From JAOUGY01 sp050329955 (GTDB taxonomy: Bacteria > Actinomycetota > Acidimicrobiia > Spongiisociales > ZC4RG35), in the NCBI GenBank assembly GCA_050329955.1, contig JBHJOH010000233.1:1-21900 (forward strand): a DNA stretch of 21,900 bases. The letters are read 5' to 3'. Positions 16,006 to 21,900 of the stretch are shown here, piece by piece (position 1 is the stretch's first letter; each line of letters begins with the position of its first letter). Position numbers and translations under genes: made by a program. The notes beneath the pieces are model-generated. The model did not search any database, was not told the DNA's origin, and saw only the letters and a program-made list of their open reading frames with translations.

Positions 16006-16856
16006 GGTATCAGGTCTCCCATGTCACCCGCTACACCTACTCCGCCGAGGTGACCGCCAGCTACGGCCAGGTGCACCAGCTTCCGGGTGACATCGACGGT
16101 CAGCGCTGCCTCACCCGGTCGGTGTTCACCGAGCCGACCGCCGGCACCCTGCGCGCCCGGGTCGACTATTTCGGCAACGCCGCCGCCTACTTCTCGATCC
16201 ACGAGCCGCACACCGAGCTGGTGGTCCGGGCGGCGAGTTTGGTCGACACCTCAGACCGCCCCTCCCGTTTCGCGACGACCGACCCATGGGACTCTCCGGC
16301 GTGTGCCCCTCCACCCGAGGTCACCGAGTTCGTGCTCGGCTCACCGCTGGTCACCCCCGGCCCCGACCTGGCCGGGTATGCGGCGCCGTCGTTCCCGCCC
16401 GGTCGTCCGCTTTCCGAGGCCGTGATGGATCTGGTGGAGCGCATCCACCGGGACTTCGAGTACGTGCCCGGGGCCACCGACGTCTCCACCACCCTCGACG
16501 AGCTGATGGTGATCCGTTCCGGGGTCTGCCAGGACTTTGCCCACCTGGCGGTCGGGTGTCTCCGCAGTATCGGCCTGGCCGCCTGTTACGTCAGTGGCTA
16601 CCTCGAGACCGACCCACCCCCGGGCCAGCCCCGCCTCACCGGGTCGGACCGAACCCACGCCTGGGCGGGTGTGTACACCCCTGACGGATGGATCGGCGTC
16701 GACCCCACCAACAACCAGGTCGCCGGACCCCGCTACGTCACCACCGCCCGCGGGCGCGACTACTCCGACGTCCCACCCCTCAAAGGTGTCATCTACACCG
16801 AGTCGACCTCGAACGAGTTGCACGTGGTGGTGGATGTGAGTGCCGTTGCCGGTTGA
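16002..16856 (+). CDS. Transglutaminase-like cysteine peptidase-fold protein
   Basis: A 284-residue protein with the N-terminal beta region common to bacterial transglutaminase-like proteins (MRYQVSHVTRYTYSAEV) and a papain-like transglutaminase core. The catalytic triad is visible: Cys176 in RSGVCQDFAHL, His219 in DRTHAWAGVY and Asp234 in GVDPTNN. Family members of this kind cleave or form amide/isopeptide bonds; in this conserved gene set the enzyme is thought to act on the product or target of the ATP-grasp protein. Its ATG overlaps the preceding stop (ATGA at 16002-16005). It is the last gene of the operon and is followed by a strong stem-loop. An Anbu proteasome-like gene, sometimes found beside this set, is not seen here. 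Confidence 0.88.
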   Translation: MRYQVSHVTRYTYSAEVTASYGQVHQLPGDIDGQRCLTRSVFTEPTAGTLRARVDYFGNAAAYFSIHEPHTELVVRAASLVDTSDRPSRFATTDPWDSPACAPPPEVTEFVLGSPLVTPGPDLAGYAAPSFPPGRPLSEAVMDLVERIHRDFEYVPGATDVSTTLDELMVIRSGVCQDFAHLAVGCLRSIGLAACYVSGYLETDPPPGQPRLTGSDRTHAWAGVYTPDGWIGVDPTNNQVAGPRYVTTARGRDYSDVPPLKGVIYTESTSNELHVVVDVSAVAG

Positions 16857-16888
16857 CCGTCAGTCACCCACTGGTGAGGCGCACACCG

Positions 16889-16937
16889 CGAACGTTGCCG
16901 GTAGACCCAGGCTGGGTACGGCAGTCCCGCACGTTCG
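16889..16937. terminator. Long interrupted stem-loop downstream of transglutaminase gene
   Basis: Outer arms CGAACGT (16889-16895) and ACGTTCG (16931-16937) are perfect complements. Nested inside, TGCCG (16896-16900) pairs with CGGCA (16919-16923) and ACCCA (16905-16909) with TGGGT (16913-16917) around a 3-nt loop. One side has a 7-nt unpaired stretch (16924-16930) and the other a short bulge. It sits 32 bases after the transglutaminase stop and 15 bases beyond the orn-remnant stop, so a terminator for one or both directions is likely. There is no T-tract. Confidence 0.5.
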
Positions 16938-16952
16938 TCGGTCCAGGTCCCT

Positions 16953-17420
16953 TCAGCCTCCACGCATGGCCGCCAGCCGCGGAACGAACATGATGATTGC
17001 CATGCACGCCATGTACACGAGCCCGGCGCGTAGAGCGGAGTTCGTTGGTGCTCTCGCTGATGTCGTCGAGGGCCCGGTGGCTGGCACCCTTGCGGGGGGC
17101 GGAAGACGGGACTTCCGGATACCACCGGCGGGCCATTCCTTGATCGTTGACCTATCCACCGACCGGTAGTGGAGGAAGTCTTCGATCTCGGTCACGTGGG
17201 CGGCCAGGAATCGCCGGTCCATCCCGATCGAGTTGCCGCACAGGGGAACGGTGCGGGGGGCCTCGATGTGCAGGTGGAGGAAGGCGAGGGTCTGGGCCGC
17301 TGCATCGGCCACGGTGACGTTGGAGGACCGGGCCTGGTCCAGCAGGCCGGAGCGAGTGTGGATGTCCACCACCACCGGCTCCATTCGCGACAATTCGTCG
17401 TCGCTGGCGTGGATGACCCG
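16953..17420 (-). pseudogene. orn: Oligoribonuclease remnant, truncated and frameshifted
   Basis: The minus strand encodes a clear middle part of oligoribonuclease, the DEDD 3'-5' exonuclease that degrades nano-RNA: VIHASDDELSRMEPVVV, HTRSGLL, and ExoII motif LCGNSIGMDRRFL, then FLHYRSVDRSTIKE. After the Glu codon (17138-17136) the match continues one frame over as ARRWYPEVPSSAPRKGASHRALDD (ExoIII); one missing base, restoring GAA CTG GCC, explains the shift. A possible C-terminal end MFVPRLAAMRGG lies back in the first frame, ending at TGA 16953. Everything before VIHAS, including the ExoI D-x-E motif and start codon, is absent in all three minus-strand frames. The product cannot be a working exonuclease; a functional copy is presumably elsewhere. 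Confidence 0.75.
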
Positions 17421-17460
17421 GCCCGCCGCCGGGGTCCCGCCCGCTGCCCTTGCCCTGCGG

Positions 17461-17647
17461 CGGGTGCCCGATGTTCCCCTCCTGCGACTCGACCATGACG
17501 ATGTCGACCCTTTGCCCACCCCGGCCCGGCGAACGGCTGCTGGTGCCAACCGGATTCGCCATCGCCCTGCCCGCCGGCACCTGCGGTTTGATCCTCCCCC
17601 GATCGGGGCTGGCCCTCCACCACGGGGTCACCCTGGTGAACTCGCCC
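17461..17647 (+). pseudogene. dut: dUTPase remnant
   Basis: The plus strand encodes PGERLLVPTGFAIALPAG (from 17528) and LILPRSGLALHHGVTLVNSP (to 17647), the second being the conserved PRSGLA nucleotide-binding block of trimeric dUTPase, which hydrolyses dUTP to dUMP. One frame away and just upstream, VPLLRLDHDDVDPLPTPA (17464-17526) resembles a dUTPase N-terminus, so a short internal deletion with a frame change seems to have removed the DAGxDL block. Nothing resembling the catalytic GxIDxGYRGE motif or the C-terminal Gly-rich motif follows. The frame then stays open and runs by chance into the next gene's frame. This is a non-functional fragment lying head to head with the orn remnant. Confidence 0.65.
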
Positions 17648-17715
17648 CCCCGGTTCGCGCCCGAGTGGTCTCCGGTTCGTCCCGGGTTCGCCGTGGCCCC
17701 AATTGTGGGGGTGTT

Positions 17716-17743
17716 CTCATGTTTAGCTCATGTTGGGCTCATG
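17716..17743. repeat. Three CTCATG direct repeats with 11-bp period
   Basis: CTCATG occurs at 17716-17721, 17727-17732 and 17738-17743, exactly 11 bases apart, one helical turn. The second and third copies are both GCTCATG, and the first two are both followed by TT. It lies 67 bases before the NTPase start. Such phased direct repeats are typical sites for OmpR/PhoB-type response regulators or SARP activators; the binding factor here is unknown. Confidence 0.55.
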
Positions 17744-17758
17744 AAGGTCGCTGATCGT

Positions 17759-17790
17759 GGGGGCATCTCGCCATCGAGTGGATGCCACCC
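17759..17790 (+). promoter_or_regulatory. Leader hairpin before the NTPase ribosome-binding site
   Basis: GGCATC (17762-17767) pairs with GATGCC (17781-17786); GGG (17759-17761) pairs with CCC (17788-17790) across one bulged A; TCG (17768-17770) pairs with CGA (17775-17777) inside. It ends 8 bases before the AAGGA ribosome-binding site. It may be a leader structure affecting translation or mRNA stability. Confidence 0.4.
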
Positions 17791-17809
17791 TTTCGAAAAG
17801 GAACTCACG

Positions 17810-18932
17810 ATGACCCCTCTCAGCACTGACCGCCTACGGCGATTCAAACGGGCCTACACGACCCGCCATGTCCCCGACTCGTCGTTCGTCGGCCTGACCC
17901 GAAACGGTGTTCCCGAGTCGGGTGACGTCGTGGTTGCCCGCGTCGTCGAGGTCGGCCAGCACAAGAAGGCTGGAGACGCCGCAAGGGCGCAGGCAGACGA
18001 TCTTCCCCGATGACGAGATCGTCGTCTGTTATGCCAACCGCTACGCACCGTCACAGTACGAGGCGGTCGTGCCAGCCCATCTCGGCCTCTGCGGCCTCGT
18101 CGCCGGTGGCGGGGTGGCGGCGCAGGCGCTCGGCTGGCATGCCGACCTCGGCGAGCCGACCTCGATCGACGTGGTCGGGTTCGTTTGTGGCGTTGACGGC
18201 CGGAAGGTCAACCTGGCCCAGCATCGGATTCCGAGTTCGGCGCTCGGCGGGCTCAGGCCGGAGCCGATCGAGCGTCCGACCACGATCGTGGTGTGCGGAA
18301 CCTCGATGGACTCCGGCAAGACGACGTCGGCCGCCGGCATCATCCGCGGCCTGGTCACCCGGGGGCTCCGGGTGGGTGCGGCCAAGGTGACGGGCACGGG
18401 TTCTGGTGGTGACCTCTGGCTGATGGCCGATGCGGGAGCGTCACCGGTTTTCGATTTCACCTGGGTGGGCTTGGCCTCGACCTATCTGATGGGCCACGAG
18501 CAGATTGTTGATGCCTTTGTGACGCTCACCGACGAGCTCTACTCGGCCGGTGTCGACGTGGTCGTGGTCGAGGTCGCCGACGGGATCTTCCTCTCCGAGA
18601 CCCGCGACCTCCTCGGGTCCGATGCGTTGCGCAGCCGCTGTGACGGCGTGGTCTTCGCCGCCAACGATGCGGCCGGTGCCGGCGCTGGCGTGGACCTGCT
18701 GCGGCGGATGAACCTGTCGGTGGTTGCCGTCTCCGGGCTACTCACCGCCTCGCCACTCGCAACCCGCGAAACTCGCGCAACGGTGGACGTCCCGGTGCTC
18801 GACCTCGAACAGCTCTGGGCGGCCGACCACCACCTGCTGGCGGGAACCCGCGGTCAGCGTCGGCTCACCACCAGGGTTATGGTTGGAGCTTCACCGTCGG
18901 CCGGTGATGTTCCGACGATGGCCGCACCGTGA
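17810..18932 (+). pseudogene. P-loop NTPase (DUF1611/MobB-like, SIMIBI class) with one-base frameshift
   Basis: ATG 17810 has AAGGA at 7-nt spacing and begins MTPLSTDRLRRFKRAYTTRH; this frame reads to VVARVVEVGQHK near 17965 and soon ends at TGA 18011-18013. The gene clearly continues one frame over as RLETPQGRRQTIFPDDEIVV, through Walker A CGTSMDSGKTTSA (about 18295-18333), KVTGTGSGGDLW and DVVVVEVADGIFLSE, to TGA 18930-18932. Reading AAG AGG instead of AAG AAG G around 17963-17969 joins the parts, so one extra base is present. The joined product would be about 373 residues. The P-loop domain resembles the DUF1611/MobB group; the role is not known. Its end overlaps the ABC gene start (GTGA), implying that the second frame is, or recently was, translated. 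It could be a real mutation, sequencing error or recoding. Confidence 0.65.
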
Positions 18933-20680
18933 TCCCGCTGCTCGGACGCGGTCGAGGCTGGACGATGGCCCTGCTGATCGGCAACGGTTTCGGCCAGGCG
19001 GTTTCGGCCGTGGTGGCTTCCTTCGCCGTGGAGCGGGCCTTCCGCCGGCTCGGGTTCAGCAACAGCGCACGCGAGATCATCATCGTCGGCGCGATTCTGG
19101 CTGGCGCCGCCGCCCTCACTGCCTTCCTCCGGGCCCGCGAGCGGGTCGACGCCGAGCGGCTGGGCCAGAGCTACGTCCACGATCTGCGAATGCACCTGTT
19201 CGGGCGGCTCACGGCCATGTCCCCCCGAGCGGTGTCGCAGCGGAGCCAGGGCTCCACCGCGCTCAGGTTCATCGGGGACCTCAGTGCCGTCAGGAAGTGG
19301 GTGAGCCTCGGCCTGTCGCGGCTCGTCGTGGCCACGACGATGATCGTGGGGACGCTCGCCGCACTGGCCGTCATCAACCCGGTGTTGGCCGCCGCCACCG
19401 GTGCCGCCGCCCTGCTCGGTGGTGTCGGTTCGGTGATGCAGGGCCCGTCGCTACGGGAGGCGACACGCCAGGCGCGACGTCGCCGGGCCCGGCTGGCGGG
19501 GGCGGTCACCGAAACGATCGGCGCGGTCGGTGTCGTCCAGTCGAGCAACGCGGTCGAACGGGAACGGCGTCGGATACGCAAGTCCAGCCGCCGCCTTCGC
19601 TCGGCCATGGTCGAGCGGGCCCGCCATGTCGGCCGGCTCACGGCCATCGCCGAGGCGACGGGCTCAGCGGCCATCGCCCTGCTGCTGCTCACGGCGCTGG
19701 CGTTCGGGATCACCGGGCCGGAGGTTGCGGGCGGTATGACCGTCGTCGGTCTGCTGGTGCCGCAGCTTCGTGGGCTCGCCCGGGTCCAGGAGTACCGCCA
19801 GGGCGAGCGGGTGGCGATGGAGGCGATCCGACGCTTCGTCGACCGTCCGGCTCTGTTGTCGGAGCCAGCCGACCCGATGGGCCTCCCGGAGGGGCCGGGC
19901 AAGGTGGAGTTGATCGACGCGTCGCTGGGCCCAGTGCACGGCCTCACGGTTACCGCCGAGCCAGGCCGGACGATCGCCGTTGTCGGTCCGAACGGAGCGG
20001 GCAAATCAACGCTGTTCGCCATGATCGGCCGGCTGGTCGACCTCGACGCCGGGTTCATCCGGCTCGACGGTGTGGATCTGGCGGCATTGTCGCTGGCCGA
20101 CGCCCACTCGGCCATCGGGATGGCCGGGCCGGACCTTCCGCTGATGAAGGGCAGCTTGCGTCGGAACCTCACCTACCGCGATCGCAGCGTCGGTGACGAC
20201 GAGCTCGATCGAGCGATCGACCGGTGCGGTTTGCGGCCCCTGATCGATGAGCTCCCCGGTGGGCTCGACTTCCGGGTCGCCCAAGGGGGCGCCAACCTGT
20301 CTTCGGGCCAGCGGCAGCGGGTGCTGCTCGCTCGGGCCATGTTCGCCCGGCCCCGGGTGCTGCTGCTCGACGAAGCCGACGCCAACCTCGACGCCGCCGC
20401 CAGTTCCGTGCTCGATGCCGTGCTCCAAGCCCACGACGGCACTGCCCTCGTCATCACCCATCGGCTCGATCGGGTCCGTAGCGCCGATGAGGTGTGGCAC
20501 CTGGAGGCCGGCCGCCTCATCGGACACGGCCCGGTCGAGCAGATGCTCCAACCGGGCACCGCCGCCTCGGTGTTGTTCGCCGAGCCACCGCGTCACCGCC
20601 CTGCCCGCCCGCCCCGCCCCCCGTTGGCTCGCACCCCTGACCAACCACCTGATCACCAACCCAAGGAGGTCCTCGCATGA
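18929..20680 (+). CDS. ABC transporter, fused permease and ATPase
   Basis: A 583-residue half-transporter of the exporter type. The N-terminal membrane domain (to about 310) has hydrophobic segments near 12-30, 48-65, 130-165 and 240-275. The ATPase has Walker A GPNGAGKST (about 352-360), signature LSSGQRQR (about 457), Walker B RVLLLDEAD (about 475-483) and H-loop VITHRLDRV (about 510). The Q-loop is unusual: where exporters have PQE/PQD, this protein reads IGMAGPDLPLMKGSLRRNL with Pro401 in place of the Gln. The protein ends in a Pro/Arg-rich tail. GTG 18929 overlaps the NTPase stop and the final TGA overlaps the next ATG (20677-20680), so all are coupled. It probably works as a homodimer exporting a product of this operon; the substrate is unknown. 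Confidence 0.87.
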   Translation: MIPLLGRGRGWTMALLIGNGFGQAVSAVVASFAVERAFRRLGFSNSAREIIIVGAILAGAAALTAFLRARERVDAERLGQSYVHDLRMHLFGRLTAMSPRAVSQRSQGSTALRFIGDLSAVRKWVSLGLSRLVVATTMIVGTLAALAVINPVLAAATGAAALLGGVGSVMQGPSLREATRQARRRRARLAGAVTETIGAVGVVQSSNAVERERRRIRKSSRRLRSAMVERARHVGRLTAIAEATGSAAIALLLLTALAFGITGPEVAGGMTVVGLLVPQLRGLARVQEYRQGERVAMEAIRRFVDRPALLSEPADPMGLPEGPGKVELIDASLGPVHGLTVTAEPGRTIAVVGPNGAGKSTLFAMIGRLVDLDAGFIRLDGVDLAALSLADAHSAIGMAGPDLPLMKGSLRRNLTYRDRSVGDDELDRAIDRCGLRPLIDELPGGLDFRVAQGGANLSSGQRQRVLLARAMFARPRVLLLDEADANLDAAASSVLDAVLQAHDGTALVITHRLDRVRSADEVWHLEAGRLIGHGPVEQMLQPGTAASVLFAEPPRHRPARPPRPPLARTPDQPPDHQPKEVLA

Positions 20681-21288
20681 GCGTCTTCACCCCGATCCGG
20701 GACCAACGACAGGCCACCGTGTTCGCCACGGCTATGGTCGCCGCCGTTGTTGCACCGATCGTCAACCAGTTCCGCCAATCGCCCCGCGACAGTTTTCCGT
20801 TCTCGCACTATCCGATGTTCTCGGCCCGGCGGGGCGAGACCCTCGGGTTGGCGTTCGTGCGGGGGGTCAGAACCGACGGGTCCTACGAGCCGCTCGACTC
20901 GCGCCTGGTGGCTCGGGGCGGCATGAACCAGGAGCGTAAGCAACTCGCCGCTGCGGCCCGACGCCGGACACTCGCCCGACAAGCGGCCCAGCGCACCGCT
21001 CGGCGGCTGGCCAAACGTAATCTGCGCCCGGAGGTGGTCGCGGTGGAGGTGGTGCGCGGACACTTCCCGCTCGCCGCCTACTTCGACCCGGGGCCCAACG
21101 AATGCCGGGTGGAGGAGGTGCGCGGCTTCGCCGTGGTGCCCGGCCGTGATGGTGACCATCTTGCTCCTCCCTTGACCTCCTCGGGCAATTGCGCGCCGAC
21201 GCCTCCGGGCCCGCCCCGGCGGCGTCCGTTCGTCCAACCCTCCCCCTCAGCCGGTCTGGCTGTGGCGAACGAGGGAGGCGGGCGATGA
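20677..21288 (+). CDS. Membrane-anchored protein with YPMFS motif, HTTM-associated
   Basis: A 203-residue protein. One N-terminal membrane segment (about 14-33, VFATAMVAAVVAPIVNQF) is followed by PRDSFPFSHYPMFSARRG, a motif I associate with small proteins encoded next to HTTM-domain genes. The middle is a basic helical stretch rich in Arg and Ala (about 90-115), then VVAVEVVRGHFPLAAYFDPGP, and the last 45 residues are Pro/Gly-rich and probably disordered. ATG 20677 has AAGGAGG 8 nt upstream and overlaps the ABC stop; its own stop overlaps the next ATG (21285-21288). The pairing with an HTTM protein parallels SdpA with SdpB in Bacillus toxin maturation, but that is an analogy. Function is unknown. 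Confidence 0.75.
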   Translation: MSVFTPIRDQRQATVFATAMVAAVVAPIVNQFRQSPRDSFPFSHYPMFSARRGETLGLAFVRGVRTDGSYEPLDSRLVARGGMNQERKQLAAAARRRTLARQAAQRTARRLAKRNLRPEVVAVEVVRGHFPLAAYFDPGPNECRVEEVRGFAVVPGRDGDHLAPPLTSSGNCAPTPPGPPRRRPFVQPSPSAGLAVANEGGGR

Positions 21289-21900
21289 GGCACCTTGCGG
21301 CATGGCTCTTCCGGCCGGGAACACCCAAGGCGCTGGCTCTCGTTCGCATTGCCACCAACGGGTGGACCTTGTGGTACCTCACCAAGCGATGGAAGCTCAT
21401 CACCAGAACCGCGGCCGGGAACCCACGCGACTTCGCCGGCGTCGGTGTCACCCGTCCGCTGAAGCGGCCGCTGCCGCCACAGGTGATCAAGGCGACCACA
21501 GCGGCGAACTACGCGGCCACCGCGCTCGCCGGGCTCGGCGTGGCCCACAGCGTCACCGGGCCGGCCAACGCCGCACTCACCTGGTGGACGCTCACCTACC
21601 GCAACTCGTGGTCGATGGTGTTTCACAGCGACAACCTGGCAGTCCTCCACCAGAGCGTGCTGGCGATGGCACCGTCGGCCGATGCGCTTTCGATCGACGC
21701 CGCGGTGGCCAGAATGCGGGGTAACCCGATTCCCTCTGCGGCGTCGTGGCAGTATGGCTGGCCGATCCAAACCATCAATGCCATCACGGTGGGCGTCTAC
21801 CTCGTGTGCGGCGTGGCCAAGCTCACCGGGCCGCTCGGGCTCCGATGGGCGTCGGGTGAGCACCTCCGGTCCCAGATCGCGGTGGACGGTATCCGCAAGT
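21285..21900 (+). CDS. HTTM/SdpB-like multi-pass membrane protein, 3' end outside window
   Basis: The frame from ATG 21285 stays open to the window edge: 205 complete codons plus one base. It begins MRHLAAWLFRPGTPKALALVRIATNGWTLWYL, the pattern of HTTM (horizontally transferred transmembrane) proteins related to vitamin K-dependent carboxylase and SdpB. NSWSMVFHSDNLAVLHQSVLAMAP (split over about 106-129) resembles the conserved loop with a histidine-rich, substrate-facing character. Hydrophobic segments are near 15-33, 70-90 and 165-185. The start overlaps the preceding stop by four bases, so it is in the same operon. The C-terminal half is missing, so domain completeness and any fused thiol or carboxylase domain cannot be judged. 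Confidence 0.75.
   Translation, partial: MRHLAAWLFRPGTPKALALVRIATNGWTLWYLTKRWKLITRTAAGNPRDFAGVGVTRPLKRPLPPQVIKATTAANYAATALAGLGVAHSVTGPANAALTWWTLTYRNSWSMVFHSDNLAVLHQSVLAMAPSADALSIDAAVARMRGNPIPSAASWQYGWPIQTINAITVGVYLVCGVAKLTGPLGLRWASGEHLRSQIAVDGIRK

Larger units (their letters stand above)
16857..17809. other. Region of about 950 bases without an intact gene
   Basis: Between the transglutaminase stop and the P-loop NTPase start there is no complete gene. The region contains, in order, a long stem-loop, the remnant of an oligoribonuclease gene on the minus strand, the remnant of a dUTPase gene on the plus strand, a triple 11-bp repeat, and a leader hairpin before the next operon. No insertion sequence, tRNA or direct flanking repeat was seen that would mark how the region arose. 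Confidence 0.7.

Noticed and set aside
17648..17700. GGTTCG-rich stretch that briefly resembles tRNA T-arm sequence
   Set aside because: No acceptor stem, D-arm or anticodon arm can be built around it.
17450..18013. Single open frame joining the dUTPase fragment to the NTPase N-terminus, which might look like a fusion protein
   Set aside because: The joining segment is not conserved-looking, and ATG 17810 has its own ribosome-binding site. The continuity appears to be chance, from the absence of a stop in GC-rich sequence.

Overview
The window is GC-rich, densely coded DNA with GTG starts and many 4-bp stop/start overlaps. Together with the gene content (GcvT-type demethylating oxidases, circularly permuted ATP-grasp/alpha-E genes, an HTTM-type membrane protein) this suggests a high-GC actinobacterium, possibly an Acidimicrobiia-like lineage. 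That placement is inferred from style and gene content, not from a marker gene. No rRNA, tRNA, CRISPR array, transposase or integrase was found.

Region 1 (1-3476) is a set of ordinary genes. It has the C-terminal part of a metallo-beta-lactamase-fold hydrolase, a DODA-type extradiol dioxygenase with a clear leaderless promoter overlapped by an inverted repeat, and a CysL/YeiE-like LysR regulator divergent from a YeiH/UPF0324 membrane protein.

Region 2 (3526-10795) looks like a methylated-amine catabolic locus. It holds two paralogous FAD/GcvT oxidoreductases of the dimethylglycine/sarcosine dehydrogenase type, a non-pyrrolysine MttB-family methyltransferase translationally coupled to the second of them, and an IclR regulator divergent from the first. 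The inferred pathway is glycine betaine (or another quaternary amine) to dimethylglycine to sarcosine to glycine, with C1 units passed to tetrahydrofolate. The corrinoid partner of the MttB protein is not in the window.

Region 3 (10950-16856) is a four-gene circularly permuted ATP-grasp / alpha-E / transglutaminase operon. It carries one stand-alone ATP-grasp plus alpha-E pair and one fused ATP-grasp-alpha-E protein. The fused ATP-grasp domain has lost several residues that the stand-alone one keeps, so the pair may be an active enzyme and a pseudoenzyme. A long stem-loop lies just past the operon.

Region 4 (16857-17809) has no intact gene. It contains an N-terminally truncated, frameshifted oligoribonuclease (orn) remnant on the minus strand and a dUTPase (dut) remnant on the plus strand. 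Next come three CTCATG repeats at exact 11-bp spacing and a leader hairpin.

Region 5 (17810-21900, running off the edge) is a tightly coupled operon: a P-loop NTPase (with a one-base frameshift in this sequence), a fused ABC exporter with an altered Q-loop, a small membrane-anchored protein with a YPMFS motif, and an HTTM/SdpB-like multi-pass membrane protein. This is the best candidate for an undescribed system in the window, possibly peptide maturation and export, but no substrate gene is visible.
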